DNA of 64,000 nucleotides from an uncultured Pseudomonas sp. (GTDB lineage: Bacteria > Pseudomonadota > Gammaproteobacteria > Pseudomonadales > Pseudomonadaceae), in the NCBI RefSeq assembly GCF_946885955.1, contig NZ_CAMPHI010000014.1:41742-105741 (forward strand), read 5' to 3'. The position numbers were made by a program, and so were the translations under genes. Under the pieces are notes generated by a model. The model did not search any database and was not told the origin of the DNA. It saw only the letters and a program-made list of their open reading frames with translations. Shown one piece after another: positions 39,706-51,949 of the stretch. Position 1 is the first letter of the stretch, and the number at the start of each line of letters is the position of its first letter.

Positions 39706-41985
39706 TTACAGGTTCTCGTAGCGGTTCATATCCAGCACGCCCGCCTCCACTGGTTCGGTTTCTTCCAGGTAGGCCGATAAGTCATGGAAATAACGCCAGA
39801 ATTCCGGATGGCTACGCCTGATCCCCCAGTGCTGCACGATGTCATCGAAGGCCGCCTCGCTGCTGACCCGCTGCATGGCGTCGACCCAGGTCGGCACTTC
39901 GCCGGCCTTGAGATTGAACATGAAGTTCGGGTAGCTGCTGAGCACACCGGGGTAAACGGTCAAGGTATCCAGCTTCGGTTGATAGCGCAGCTGCTCACCG
40001 AGCATGAAGGCCACATTGCTGTGGGCACGGTTGCGTAGCAGGCTGTAGACCTCCCGGCTACCATCGGCCAGTTCGATGCGCAGCAGCGTCGCCTCGGGCA
40101 ATTGCAGGATCACCGCAAGTTGCGCGGCGGTTTTCCCGGTCAGCTGGCTCAGGGCCTGTTCGGCAGCTTGCAAGTCGAGCGCCAGCCCTGATCGATGGCA
40201 ATTCATGCCATCGCAGCGGTTGATCGGATCAGGCCTGGCGTTGAGGCTGCCATAGCGCTGCAACAGGGCGTCGGCGAATACCCGCTTGGGGTCCGAGCCC
40301 GGCAGGATCAGGGCCGTCGGGCTCTGGTCGTCGATGTCCGTATAGTCCAGCCAGCGCTTCAATTTGCCACTGCTTCGATACCAGTCGTCGAGATAACCGA
40401 TGCGCGACCGTGCCGGCATCAAACGGAGGAAATTCGCCTCCGCGCCGTTGCGGATCAAATCGAAATACAGCCGAGTCTGCGCTTGATGGGAGACGTTGCC
40501 GAACACATTGAAATTAACCACCAACTGGTAATAGGTGCGCTCCAGCAACGGAAAATCCATCCACCAGAACGTTTGCGGCACCTCGCCGATCAGTCCTTTG
40601 CGCACCGAAGCGCTGTCGTGCTGGCGGAATACCGATAGCAGCGCATTGTCGTTGCCCGCCCAGATATGCGACCAACTGGGCGCTGGCGCCTTGGCGTAGC
40701 TGGCCATGCGCAAGGCTTCGTAGCGATTGCGCTTGTTACGGTAGCTGTTCCAGATGCCGAGCAGGTCGCCGATGTCGTCCAGCTGCCCGGGCATTTCCAG
40801 CAAGGGAGTGGCCTTGGCGCGGTAATCGGCATTCCGGAGGTAAAGGTCGTGCTGGGGATCCTGGAAGACCAGCCAGAAGTTATCGCGGATCACATCGGTG
40901 GCGATCTGCCCGCGGCACACGGGGCCACGAATGAAGGTACGCACGAAATATTCGGCGTCGTCCAACATGAACTGGTAGCGCGCCTCGGCGGGAATCGCAG
41001 CAAAGGTCTCGAAGGGATTGGCACGGTGCCTCGGGCCGTAGCCGGGCAGCGCATCCGCCCGCCAGTCGCCGGCAAAGAACAGCTCGCGCACCCGCGCAAG
41101 CTTCTCGTCGCTCAGCGGGTAGGTGATATGAGTCTTATGCACGATGACGCCCTGAATAGGCACCAGGCGATAGTAAAAGACAGTACCGGGATCGTCGTTG
41201 GGCTGGCGGCTGGCGATAGGGTCGACTGGCTGGCCGCTGGCCGTGCGCGAGCGCAACACCTGGAAAAAATGCCCGGGCTCGCCGCCCTGAAAATACAGAT
41301 GGGCAAGAAACAGATGCTCGTACAACCAGCGCGCCACCAGTCTCTCGCGCGCGCCCGGAGCGTTCAGCATGCGCTCCCATGCCCCTATCTGGCGGGTTTC
41401 GACCGCACTGGCCTGTAGCTCCTGCCGATCCATCGGCGCTCCCTGCTCCAACCAGCGCTGCAGGGTTCGATAATCCGCCTCGCTGAGCCCGGTAACGGCG
41501 AATGGCATGCCGGCTTGCGGGCTTTTCCGGGCAAAGTTGGCGAACTCATCCGGCAGTGGGCATTGATTCTCCCGGGCGATACCGACATCCAGTCCGGCCG
41601 GCAACTTGGCATTCGGTTCGAGCGGCGAGGCATGGCCCAGTTCGAGCATCCGCGCCATCAGCGCCGCCTGGCCAGCTTGTGGGTCGAGCACCGAGAAGAA
41701 TTCTTTGCGCCGCCAGGCATCAGCACCATGGGCGTCGAGAAACAGCCGGGTACTATCCTGAGCCTTGAGTCGTGTGCCCGAATATACCGGCAGCTTGTTG
41801 GCGCCGCGCTCGGCGCCTTCGCCACTGCCCAGGTTGAGCTGACAAGGCGAGTCGTAACAGGCATGGCAGGCCACGCAATGCCGGGTAAAGATCGGCTGCA
41901 CGTCCTCGCTATAGGAAATCGACTGCGCGGCCGGCAATGGGCTGATGAACAACCAGCACGCGATAAACAACAGACGACCGAACAT
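39706..41985 (-). CDS. cti: cis/trans unsaturated fatty acid isomerase
   Basis: A 759-residue periplasmic haem enzyme that converts cis to trans unsaturated acyl chains in phospholipids, stiffening the membrane under solvent or heat stress. The signal peptide is MFGRLLFIACWLFISPLPAA. The c-type haem motif is Cys37-x2-Cys40-His41 (CVACH), followed by two more cysteines (43, 48). The family segments TGLSEADYRTLQRWLEQGAP and CDGMNCHRSGLALDLQ are present. AGGAAA precedes the ATG. It is a hallmark of Pseudomonas and Vibrio and lies next to nfuA and metH as in P. aeruginosa. Confidence 0.95.
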   Translation of the reverse strand: MFGRLLFIACWLFISPLPAAQSISYSEDVQPIFTRHCVACHACYDSPCQLNLGSGEGAERGANKLPVYSGTRLKAQDSTRLFLDAHGADAWRRKEFFSVLDPQAGQAALMARMLELGHASPLEPNAKLPAGLDVGIARENQCPLPDEFANFARKSPQAGMPFAVTGLSEADYRTLQRWLEQGAPMDRQELQASAVETRQIGAWERMLNAPGARERLVARWLYEHLFLAHLYFQGGEPGHFFQVLRSRTASGQPVDPIASRQPNDDPGTVFYYRLVPIQGVIVHKTHITYPLSDEKLARVRELFFAGDWRADALPGYGPRHRANPFETFAAIPAEARYQFMLDDAEYFVRTFIRGPVCRGQIATDVIRDNFWLVFQDPQHDLYLRNADYRAKATPLLEMPGQLDDIGDLLGIWNSYRNKRNRYEALRMASYAKAPAPSWSHIWAGNDNALLSVFRQHDSASVRKGLIGEVPQTFWWMDFPLLERTYYQLVVNFNVFGNVSHQAQTRLYFDLIRNGAEANFLRLMPARSRIGYLDDWYRSSGKLKRWLDYTDIDDQSPTALILPGSDPKRVFADALLQRYGSLNARPDPINRCDGMNCHRSGLALDLQAAEQALSQLTGKTAAQLAVILQLPEATLLRIELADGSREVYSLLRNRAHSNVAFMLGEQLRYQPKLDTLTVYPGVLSSYPNFMFNLKAGEVPTWVDAMQRVSSEAAFDDIVQHWGIRRSHPEFWRYFHDLSAYLEETEPVEAGVLDMNRYENL

Positions 41986-42053
41986 GGGGATTTCCTAATA
42001 TGACAGCGGCGGCGATTCTAGCTGCCGCATAGGCCATAAGGCTAATTGACCAA

Positions 42054-42070
42054 CATGAATATTATTCATG
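42054..42070 (+). promoter_or_regulatory. MetR-type operator upstream of metH
   Basis: A perfect 17-bp palindrome, CATGAATA-T-TATTCATG, that contains TGAA-N5-TTCA, the consensus for the LysR-type activator MetR. It lies 84-100 bases upstream of the metH ATG at 42154, a normal position for MetR activation. MetR itself is not encoded in the window. Confidence 0.75.
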
Positions 42071-42153
42071 AAAAATAGCGAGCGCTGCAAAAGCGTGCAG
42101 CTTTGTTATCATCGTGCACCCAATGTTTCAGCTTTGCTCAGGTAGTTTCGCCC

Positions 42154-45870
<3,717 letters not shown>

Positions 45871-45882
45871 ACCCAGATAGAA

Positions 45883-45918
45883 ATGACAAGGCCCGCCATC
45901 AAGCGGGCCTTGTCATAT
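45883..45918. terminator. terminator after metH
   Basis: A 14-bp perfect stem (45883-45896 with 45903-45916, arms ATGACAAGGCCCGC and its complement) around a 6-base loop. There is no long T-tract. It sits between metH and the convergent DUF3224 gene and could act in both directions. Confidence 0.8.
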
Positions 45919-46007
45919 CCAACCCACCAACGGCGGGCTGCTGCGCCTACGCTGAGAAGGGCTAGTTAAGCGTTATCTGCAACTTGCAAGAACAGCCAAA
46001 TACAGGG

Positions 46008-46415
46008 CTAGCTGTTTGGCTCGAAAGAGTAGGTAAATGCGACCTGAGCTGGCTCACCATGGCCCGCGACGTAGCTTCCTTTACCTCGAAGGTTAGCCAG
46101 CGCGTCAGTGCCGGAGCCAGCAACGATAGACCAGGAGCTACGTGCCTTGCCTTCCGCAAAAGTTCCTGTGTGCTGAAGAACAAAGGTCCCGCTTTTCCCA
46201 TCGACCATGCCGGAAATTCGCTCCAGGCCGACAAAGGTCGCTGTGCCGTGAACGCTGTAGGACATAAGGTATTCGACGCTGCTGCTGCCCTCAATGGCGC
46301 CTGAATATGTCTGTGTGACCTTCGCGTTACTGAGCTTTGCACCGTCGGCTATTTCTTCGTAGGTCTTTTCGTCCCATCCGACGATTTGGAACGTGCATGT
46401 CGCATCGGTAGTCAT
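46008..46415 (-). CDS. DUF3224 domain protein
   Basis: A 135-residue soluble protein matching the DUF3224 family (about 120-residue beta-barrel, distantly lipocalin/allene-oxide-cyclase-like). Characteristic segments are IEGSSSVEYLMSYS, FVGLERISGMVDGKSGTFVL and ARSSWSIVAGSGTDAL, then GKGSYVAGHG. It has no signal peptide. GGAG lies 9 bases before the ATG. Biochemical role unknown. It is the last gene of a short minus-strand group. Confidence 0.85.
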   Translation of the reverse strand: MTTDATCTFQIVGWDEKTYEEIADGAKLSNAKVTQTYSGAIEGSSSVEYLMSYSVHGTATFVGLERISGMVDGKSGTFVLQHTGTFAEGKARSSWSIVAGSGTDALANLRGKGSYVAGHGEPAQVAFTYSFEPNS

Positions 46416-46450
46416 TTTCGATCTCCGTATATAAATGGTTACCGACTGAA

Positions 46451-46990
46451 TTATTCAGCGACAGTGAAATCCCGGCCCCAAAGCCGCACCGAGGCGAGTT
46501 TGTCGACCGGGCCGGCAAAAATGAATTTCTGCCGAACCCCGGCGTTAGCGGGAATGGTCACTTGGTCTGGGTTATCCAGGCTCGCCAGCAAGGGGCTGGA
46601 GTAACCGTCCTGATCGATGGCGATCAAAGCTCCGGCCTGGCGGAGATTGATCAGCCGCAGCTGTTTGTCGGAGCTGTTCTTCAAACCGATGGTGGCGACC
46701 AGGTTATCGCCTTCGGGCTCGGCCTTGAGCAGCTCGACCATCACCTTGCCATCCAATTGACTGAGGTCGGAAACGCTCGCGGCCCCATCGGCACCGTCAG
46801 CGGACTCGCGACCTTCGGTAACGCCTTCGCTTAAGCCACCGAGCAGATTCTTGCCTGCGGCAATGGCGGAGGACACCGTGGCTTTCGCGGAGTCCCTGAT
46901 TGTGCTCGTGGTGGTCGGCTCGTCAGCGAATGCCGGGGAGCTCCCCAACATTACCGCCAATAGGATGGACATCCCTGAATTACGACTCAT
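46451..46990 (-). CDS. exported hypothetical protein
   Basis: A 179-residue protein with a signal peptide (MSRNSGMSILLAVMLGSSPA, cleavage after FADE region near residue 22-23). The mature part has a low-complexity Ser/Ala/Thr segment (25-75), then a beta-rich domain (VMVELLKAEPEGDNLVATIG, LRLINLRQAGALIAID). This pattern resembles small periplasmic beta-sandwich proteins. AAGGAG lies 6 bases before the ATG. No family was recognised. It is 35 bases upstream of the DUF3224 gene and may share its transcript. Confidence 0.72.
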   Translation of the reverse strand: MSRNSGMSILLAVMLGSSPAFADEPTTTSTIRDSAKATVSSAIAAGKNLLGGLSEGVTEGRESADGADGAASVSDLSQLDGKVMVELLKAEPEGDNLVATIGLKNSSDKQLRLINLRQAGALIAIDQDGYSSPLLASLDNPDQVTIPANAGVRQKFIFAGPVDKLASVRLWGRDFTVAE

Positions 46991-47205
46991 GCAGTGCTCC
47001 TTACCGGCTGATTGACTCCGCCGACATCATCCCCCGTCATATCGAGCGCAGCAAGTCGGAGCGCGCTGATTGGACACCAGGTCACATCAGAAAGATCCGC
47101 GCCTTGCCAACTTCAGCGTTGCCTTCAAGGCAGGCTTTTCGGTGAATGACGCCGCCCGGTCAACGGGCCAGCGCCAGGCGCATTCGGTGGACTGAACGCG
47201 GCCGA

Positions 47206-47508
47206 TCAGCTCAGCCGCGAAGGCGACTTGCGCACGATCTTGATCGAGTGTTTGAGCGTCGGCTTGCGCGTCACGCTGATGGCTTTACGGCTGACCGTGT
47301 CGATGGTGATATTCCAGAAGCCGCTGCTCGGCACAGTGATCTTGGCGGGGAACTTGTCGAAGGCGCCACCATGGTAGGTGTGGCGACCGCCGTTCTTGAA
47401 GCTGCGAAAATTCGCATCGTTCATCAGGCGGATATTGCAGGTTTGCGAACACTCGATCACGACGATGTCATCTTCGTTCAGGTGTTCGCGCTGGTGTATG
47501 TATTTCAT
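47206..47508 (-). CDS. DUF1883 domain protein
   Basis: A 100-residue protein starting MKYIHQREHLNEDDIVVIEC, with the conserved segment HTYHGGAFDKFPAKITVPSS and GFWNITIDTVSRKAISVT. This matches DUF1883, a small family widespread in pseudomonads and sometimes fused to TIR domains. The C-terminus is basic (TLKHSIKIVRKSPSRLS). GGAG lies 8 bases before the ATG. Function unknown. Confidence 0.85.
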   Translation of the reverse strand: MKYIHQREHLNEDDIVVIECSQTCNIRLMNDANFRSFKNGGRHTYHGGAFDKFPAKITVPSSGFWNITIDTVSRKAISVTRKPTLKHSIKIVRKSPSRLS

Positions 47509-47643
47509 TTACAGCTCCGCACGGCCAGGTCGGCCAAATCGAAGCGCTAGTATGAGTGTGCACGTCCGGTTGAGCCAGCCGCAGATGCAAAGCGCGATCC
47601 GCGGATACCGCCGCCACGAGCCTGGTGATAGCATGCGCGCCCC

Positions 47644-48693
47644 ATGCGCATCGAAGATTTCCACCAACGCCTCGCCGACCTAGGCGCCAAACCCGTGCAT
47701 ATCGGGAGGATCAGCCGTTTCTGGCTGCGCGGCCTGCCGCTGGATACCGGCACGCGTAATCAGAAAACCGAAAACTTCCTGCCGCTGGCCGTGCGCAATG
47801 CCCTGCCGCAGCTGACCGAAGAACTCTACGCCGTTGCCCGCCTCGCCTCCGAACACCCGGCCGCGGATGGCTCGGCGCGCTTGCTGGTGGAGTTGGCCGA
47901 CAAGCAGATGGTGGAAAGCGTGCTGCTACCGCGCGACGGCCTGTGCGTCTCCAGCCAGGTCGGTTGCGCGGTGGGTTGCGTGTTCTGCATGACTGGCAAA
48001 AGCGGCCTGCTGCGCCAACTGAGCACCGCCGAAATAATCGGCCAAGTGGTATTGGCCCGACGCTTCCGGCCGGTGAAGAAAGTCGTGTTCATGGGCATGG
48101 GCGAGCCGGCGCATAACCTCGATAACGTGCTGGAGGCGATCGACCTGCTCGGCACCGACGGCGGCATCGGCCAGCGCAACCTGGTGTTCTCCACGGTCGG
48201 CGATCCGCGGGTGTTCGAGCGTCTGCCGCAGCAGCGCATCAAACCGGCCCTGGCGCTGTCGCTGCACACCACCGATGCCGAACTGCGCCAGCAGTTGCTG
48301 CCGCGCGCGCCGCGTATCGACCCCGAGCAGCTGGTCGAGCTGGGCGAAATCTACGCACGGCAGATCGACTACCCGATTCAGTACCAGTGGACACTGCTAA
48401 AGGGCATCAACGACAGCCAGGAAGAAATGGACGGCATCCTGCGCCTGCTCAAAGGCAAGTACGCGCTGCTCAACCTGATCCCCTATAACAGCCTGGAAGC
48501 CGACGACTACCAGCGCCCGGACGGCGACCGCATTGTGCAGATCGTCCGTTACCTGCACAGCCGCGGCCTGCTGACCAAGGTGCGCAACTCCGCCGGCCAG
48601 GATATCGACGGCGGTTGCGGCCAGTTGCGCGCGCGGGCGAGCGACCTGCTCGATAAGCGTCGGACCTGGCCCTCACCGACGGCTCAGTCTTAG
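47644..48693 (+). CDS. radical SAM RNA methyltransferase, RlmN/Cfr family paralogue
   Basis: A 349-residue radical SAM enzyme. The cluster-binding Cys108-x3-Cys112-x2-Cys115 is in VGCAVGCVFCMTGKSG, the SAM-binding MGMGEPAHNLDNVLEAI follows, and the C-terminal cysteine of the RlmN mechanism is Cys325 in DIDGGCGQL. RlmN methylates C2 of A2503 in 23S rRNA and A37 in some tRNAs. The N-terminal domain is shorter and more divergent than canonical RlmN, and the true rlmN of pseudomonads lies by ndk and pilF, not here; this is therefore likely a second paralogue (PA1839-like). Target unknown. Confidence 0.87.
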   Translation: MRIEDFHQRLADLGAKPVHIGRISRFWLRGLPLDTGTRNQKTENFLPLAVRNALPQLTEELYAVARLASEHPAADGSARLLVELADKQMVESVLLPRDGLCVSSQVGCAVGCVFCMTGKSGLLRQLSTAEIIGQVVLARRFRPVKKVVFMGMGEPAHNLDNVLEAIDLLGTDGGIGQRNLVFSTVGDPRVFERLPQQRIKPALALSLHTTDAELRQQLLPRAPRIDPEQLVELGEIYARQIDYPIQYQWTLLKGINDSQEEMDGILRLLKGKYALLNLIPYNSLEADDYQRPDGDRIVQIVRYLHSRGLLTKVRNSAGQDIDGGCGQLRARASDLLDKRRTWPSPTAQS

Positions 48694-48732
48694 CAGGCCA
48701 CTGCAAAACCCGGGTAGTCCCGCAACGGCCGG

Positions 48733-49170
48733 TCAGGCCTGGCTGACATACATATTGATCTCTGCGCGGAACACCGGCTTGTCGCCGACGTAAGCCATCA
48801 CCGGCACCTTCAAATCACCCAGGCTGTTCCAATCCAGCGCGCTGCCGTCGGCCACCACGCGGATATCGCCATCGGCCTTGGCCAGGTATTCCACCGTCAT
48901 GCCCTTTGGAATCCAGCGGCAACCCCTGGCAATCGAGGCTTCGGTCATGGTGCCGGCGGCCAGTTCGGCGGCGTTGCACAGGGCAATCGCATGCACGGTA
49001 CCGATATGATTGAGCACCTCACGACGCTTAGGAAAAGTGACCTCGGCATAGCCCGCGCGCAATTCGACGAACAGCGGATCGATGCTGGCAAAGTAAGGGG
49101 CCATTTGTTGAACCATGGCACTGAACTGCGCCGCGCCAACGGTTTGGAAAAGCTGAAGGGTCTGACTCAT
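48733..49170 (-). CDS. hotdog-fold thioesterase-like protein (DUF4442)
   Basis: A 145-residue protein of the hotdog fold, DUF4442/YiiD-C type. Segments EVTFPKRREVLNHIGTVHAI and CNAAELAAGTMTEASI form the hot-dog helix region, and GMTVEYLAKADGDIRVVAD the following sheet. It probably acts on acyl-CoA; the substrate is not known. It is divergent from the OsmC gene across a 200-base region containing tandem dyads. Confidence 0.82.
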   Translation of the reverse strand: MSQTLQLFQTVGAAQFSAMVQQMAPYFASIDPLFVELRAGYAEVTFPKRREVLNHIGTVHAIALCNAAELAAGTMTEASIARGCRWIPKGMTVEYLAKADGDIRVVADGSALDWNSLGDLKVPVMAYVGDKPVFRAEINMYVSQA

Positions 49171-49230
49171 CGGATCGTTCCTGTAGATATAAGACGGAAA
49201 GGGATGCGCGCCGAGCCAGCATACAACTTA

Positions 49231-49259
49231 TAGAATATATTTCTAGAATTAATTTCTAG
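49231..49259. promoter_or_regulatory. two overlapping TAGAA-N5-TTCTA dyads in a divergent promoter
   Basis: TAGAA at 49231-49235 pairs with TTCTA at 49241-49245. A second copy, CTAGAA (49243-49248) and TTCTAG (49254-49259), is offset by 13 bases with the same 5-base spacer. The AT-rich block lies between the divergent thioesterase and OsmC genes. MarR/OhrR-type regulators bind such dyads; no such regulator is encoded nearby. Confidence 0.5.
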
Positions 49260-49372
49260 AGCATACCGATATCCACTCAATGGCATCGAACGCCCTGATC
49301 ACTGCGGCGCCTAGAACTGGTCGAACTGTCTGTAATCGTTTAAAAAGCAGCCTCACGGTAAGGAGACCCACC

Positions 49373-49837
49373 ATGGCCCGCTACTCTGCTGAAATTCTCT
49401 GGCTGCGCGACGAGCAGGACTTTCTCAATAACCGCTACAGCCGCGCCCATTGCTGGCGCTTCGATGGCGGGCTGGAGGTCGCCGCCTCCTCCTCACCCCA
49501 TGTGGTGCCGCTGCCCTGGTCGGACGCCCGCGCCGTCGACCCCGAGGAAGCCTTCGTCGCCTCGCTGTCGAGCTGCCATATGCTGTGGTTTCTATCGCTG
49601 GCGGCCAAGCAGGGCTTTCAGGTCGACCGTTACCTCGACCAGGCCAGCGGCGTGATGGCCAAAAACGAAGAAGGCCGAATGGCCATGACCGAGGTACTGC
49701 TGCGCCCGCAGGTCAGCTTCAGCGGCGCGCGCCTGCCCGATAGCGAACAGTTGCACGCCCTGCACCATCTGGCTCATGAGGAATGCTTTATCGCCAACTC
49801 GGTCAAAACCCAGGTGCGTTGCGAGCCGGTGCTGTAA
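49373..49837 (+). CDS. OsmC family peroxiredoxin-like protein
   Basis: A 154-residue OsmC/Ohr superfamily protein. The first redox Cys is in FVASLSSCHMLWFLSLA, typical of the YhfA/OsmC subgroup; the second, resolving Cys is in HEECFIANSVKTQV. These proteins reduce organic hydroperoxides, usually as dimers with dihydrolipoyl-type reductants. AAGGAG lies 8 bases before the ATG at 49373; the longer frame from 49280 runs through the leader. It is 24 bases upstream of a glyoxalase-fold gene and probably co-transcribed. Confidence 0.88.
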   Translation: MARYSAEILWLRDEQDFLNNRYSRAHCWRFDGGLEVAASSSPHVVPLPWSDARAVDPEEAFVASLSSCHMLWFLSLAAKQGFQVDRYLDQASGVMAKNEEGRMAMTEVLLRPQVSFSGARLPDSEQLHALHHLAHEECFIANSVKTQVRCEPVL

Positions 49838-49861
49838 GACCAGTCATCAAGGAAACTATCC

Positions 49862-50278
49862 ATGGAATGGAACAAGTTAGTTCCCGAACTGTTGGTAGCT
49901 GACTATTGCCGCTCGAAGGACTTCTATCAGAACCTGTTCGGCTTCACGCTGCGCTTCGAGCGTACCGAGGACAGCTTCGGCTACTTCGATCTGGCAGGCG
50001 CCCAGATGATGTTGCTGCAAGCGCCGGGCAATCAGCTTTATGCGTTGCAGGGCCCGGGGCCGAATGGCAAAGGCCTGCACTTTCAAGTGGAAGTCGAGTC
50101 CATCGCTGGCATGCTCGAACGTTTGCAGGCGGCGAATATCGAGTTGCACGCGCCGGTCAGCGAGGCTTGGTATCGGACAGACGCCATCGAACATGGCCAG
50201 CGCGAATTCTTCGTCAGTGACCCCGACGGCTATCTGTTTCGCTTCTTCGAATATATCGGTGAGCGCCCGGCCGGCTAG
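49862..50278 (+). CDS. VOC (glyoxalase/bleomycin resistance) superfamily protein
   Basis: A 138-residue vicinal-oxygen-chelate protein with two beta-alpha-beta3 halves: VPELLVADYCRSKDFYQNLF and LHFQVEVESIAGMLERLQ. The final segment EFFVSDPDGYLFRFFEYIG carries the typical metal-ligand Glu position. It could be a lyase, dioxygenase or antibiotic-binding protein. It follows the OsmC gene on the same strand. Confidence 0.85.
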   Translation: MEWNKLVPELLVADYCRSKDFYQNLFGFTLRFERTEDSFGYFDLAGAQMMLLQAPGNQLYALQGPGPNGKGLHFQVEVESIAGMLERLQAANIELHAPVSEAWYRTDAIEHGQREFFVSDPDGYLFRFFEYIGERPAG

Positions 50279-50292
50279 CTGGCCGGGCAGTA
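50265..50292. terminator. stem-loop between convergent VOC and pilU-like genes
   Basis: GCCCGGCC (50265-50272) and GGCCGGGC (50281-50288) form an 8-bp GC stem whose loop contains the VOC gene stop. No T-tract follows, so intrinsic termination is uncertain. Confidence 0.4.
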
Positions 50293-50304
50293 AGACCAAA
50301 TCAC

Positions 50305-51516
50305 TTAGAAATTTGTGCGGCCAGGATCCTCTTCGGGCGGCGCATCTTCTTCGAGGTCTTCGAGCGTCAGTTCCAGGCCGAAACTGCCGCCAATCGGAGC
50401 CTTGGCCGGTGCGGCCGCCGGGGCTTCGCCCGATGCGGTACTGGGCGCGGATGAATCCTCGCGGTGCAGCTTGAGCTTAAGCCGCACGTTGTTCGCCGAA
50501 TCGGCATTCTTCACCGCTTCTTCTTCGTCGATGGAACCGTCATGTACCAGGTCGATCAGCGCCTGATCGAAGGTCTGCATGCCGAGGTTCTTCGACTTCT
50601 CCATGATTTCCTTGATATCGCCGAAATCGCTGCGTTTGATCAGATCGCGAATTGTCGGCGTGCCCAGCAGTACCTCCACTGCGGCGCGGCGTTTGCCATC
50701 GATGGTTTTCACCAGGCGCTGGGATACGAACGCCTTGAGGTTGTTGCCCAGGTCGTTGAGCAGTTGCGGGCGGCGCTCTTCGGGGAAGAAGTTGATGATG
50801 CGGTCCAGCGCCTGGTTGGCGTTGTTCGCGTGCAAGGTGGAGATCGCCAAGTGGCCAGTGTCGGCGAAGGCCAGGGCATGCTCCATGGTCTCGCGGTCGC
50901 GAATCTCACCGATGAGGATCACATCCGGCGCCTGGCGCAGGGTATTTTTCAGCGCGGCGTGAAAGCTGCGGGTGTCCACGCCCACTTCGCGTTGATTGAT
51001 GATCGATTTCTTGTGTTTGTGTACGTATTCCACCGGGTCTTCGATGGTGATGATATGGCCGCCGCTGTTGCGGTTGCGGTAGTCGATCAGCGCCGCCAGG
51101 GAGGTCGACTTGCCGGAACCGGTACCGCCGACGAACAACACCAGACCGCGCTTTTCCATGATGGTCTTGAGCAGCACCTCGGGCAGTTTCAAGTCTTCGA
51201 ATTTGGGGATATCCATTTTGATATTGCGCGCGACTATCGAGACTTCGTTGCGCTGCTTGAAGATATTGATGCGAAAACGGCCGACGCTGGGCAGGGAGAT
51301 CGCCAGGTTCATCTCAAGCTCACGCTCGAACTCCTCGCGCTGGGTATGATCCATCACCGAGTCTGCGATGGCGGCGACCTCACCGGCCTTCAGGGGCTCG
51401 GCGCTGAGCGCCTTGAGCACGCCATTGAACTTCGCGCAGGGCGGCGCGCCGGTGGACAGGTACAGGTCCGAGCCATCCTGACTGGACAGGATTTTCAGCA
51501 TTGCGGAGAGTTCCAT
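50305..51516 (-). CDS. PilT/PilU-family type IV pilus ATPase (orphan PilU-like)
   Basis: A 403-residue secretion-type hexameric ATPase. The N-terminal PAS-like domain is about 1-100; Walker A is residues 130-138 (GGTGSGKST), the Asp box IITIEDPVEYVHKHK, Walker B ILIGEIRDRETM and the His box LAISTLHANNANQALDR follow. The C-terminal residues 360-403 form an Ala/Pro/Glu-rich tail absent from canonical PilT. The sequence resembles PilU more than PilT (NADSANNVRLKLKL near the end). Classic pilT-pilU lie together elsewhere in pseudomonads; here no pilus gene is adjacent. Retraction motor activity is inferred. Confidence 0.88.
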   Translation of the reverse strand: MELSAMLKILSSQDGSDLYLSTGAPPCAKFNGVLKALSAEPLKAGEVAAIADSVMDHTQREEFERELEMNLAISLPSVGRFRINIFKQRNEVSIVARNIKMDIPKFEDLKLPEVLLKTIMEKRGLVLFVGGTGSGKSTSLAALIDYRNRNSGGHIITIEDPVEYVHKHKKSIINQREVGVDTRSFHAALKNTLRQAPDVILIGEIRDRETMEHALAFADTGHLAISTLHANNANQALDRIINFFPEERRPQLLNDLGNNLKAFVSQRLVKTIDGKRRAAVEVLLGTPTIRDLIKRSDFGDIKEIMEKSKNLGMQTFDQALIDLVHDGSIDEEEAVKNADSANNVRLKLKLHREDSSAPSTASGEAPAAAPAKAPIGGSFGLELTLEDLEEDAPPEEDPGRTNF

Positions 51517-51662
51517 GGCGAGCAGATCCGTCGTGGTGGAGTTATTACGTTAGGCCAAAATCGGTCCTGTTTCCGCCCAGATCAGGCGGCAAGTAACTGG
51601 CGCCAGTCTGATGGCGCAACAAAGCTGGCACAATACCAGTTTGTGAAGTTGAGGAACCCATC

Positions 51663-51941
51663 ATGGCAAAGGCAATGGCCCGCCACATCCTGGTCAAGAC
51701 CGAAGCGGAGGCGGCCGCGCTGAAAAAGCGCATTGCCGCCGGCGAGGCTTTCGATGTGCTGGCACGTAAATACTCCACCTGCCCCTCCGGCAAGAAAGGA
51801 GGCGACCTGGGCGAGGTGCGCCCGGGGCAAATGGTGCGCGCGATCGATCAGGTGATTTTCAAGAAACCGGTACGCGAAGTACACGGTCCGGTGAAAAGCC
51901 AGTTTGGTTATCATCTGGTGCAAGTTTTTTACCGCGAATGA
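51663..51941 (+). CDS. ppiC: parvulin-type peptidyl-prolyl isomerase
   Basis: A 92-residue stand-alone parvulin (rotamase) without signal peptide, like E. coli PpiC. Conserved features: ARHILVKTEAEAAALKKRI, FDVLARKYSTCPSGKKGGDL with the active-site Cys and Ser region, and the C-terminal FGYHLVQVFYRE. It catalyses cis/trans isomerisation of Xaa-Pro bonds in the cytoplasm. Its stop overlaps a possible upstream ATG of the YjbR gene. Confidence 0.93.
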   Translation: MAKAMARHILVKTEAEAAALKKRIAAGEAFDVLARKYSTCPSGKKGGDLGEVRPGQMVRAIDQVIFKKPVREVHGPVKSQFGYHLVQVFYRE

Positions 51942-51949
51942 GAAATGCC

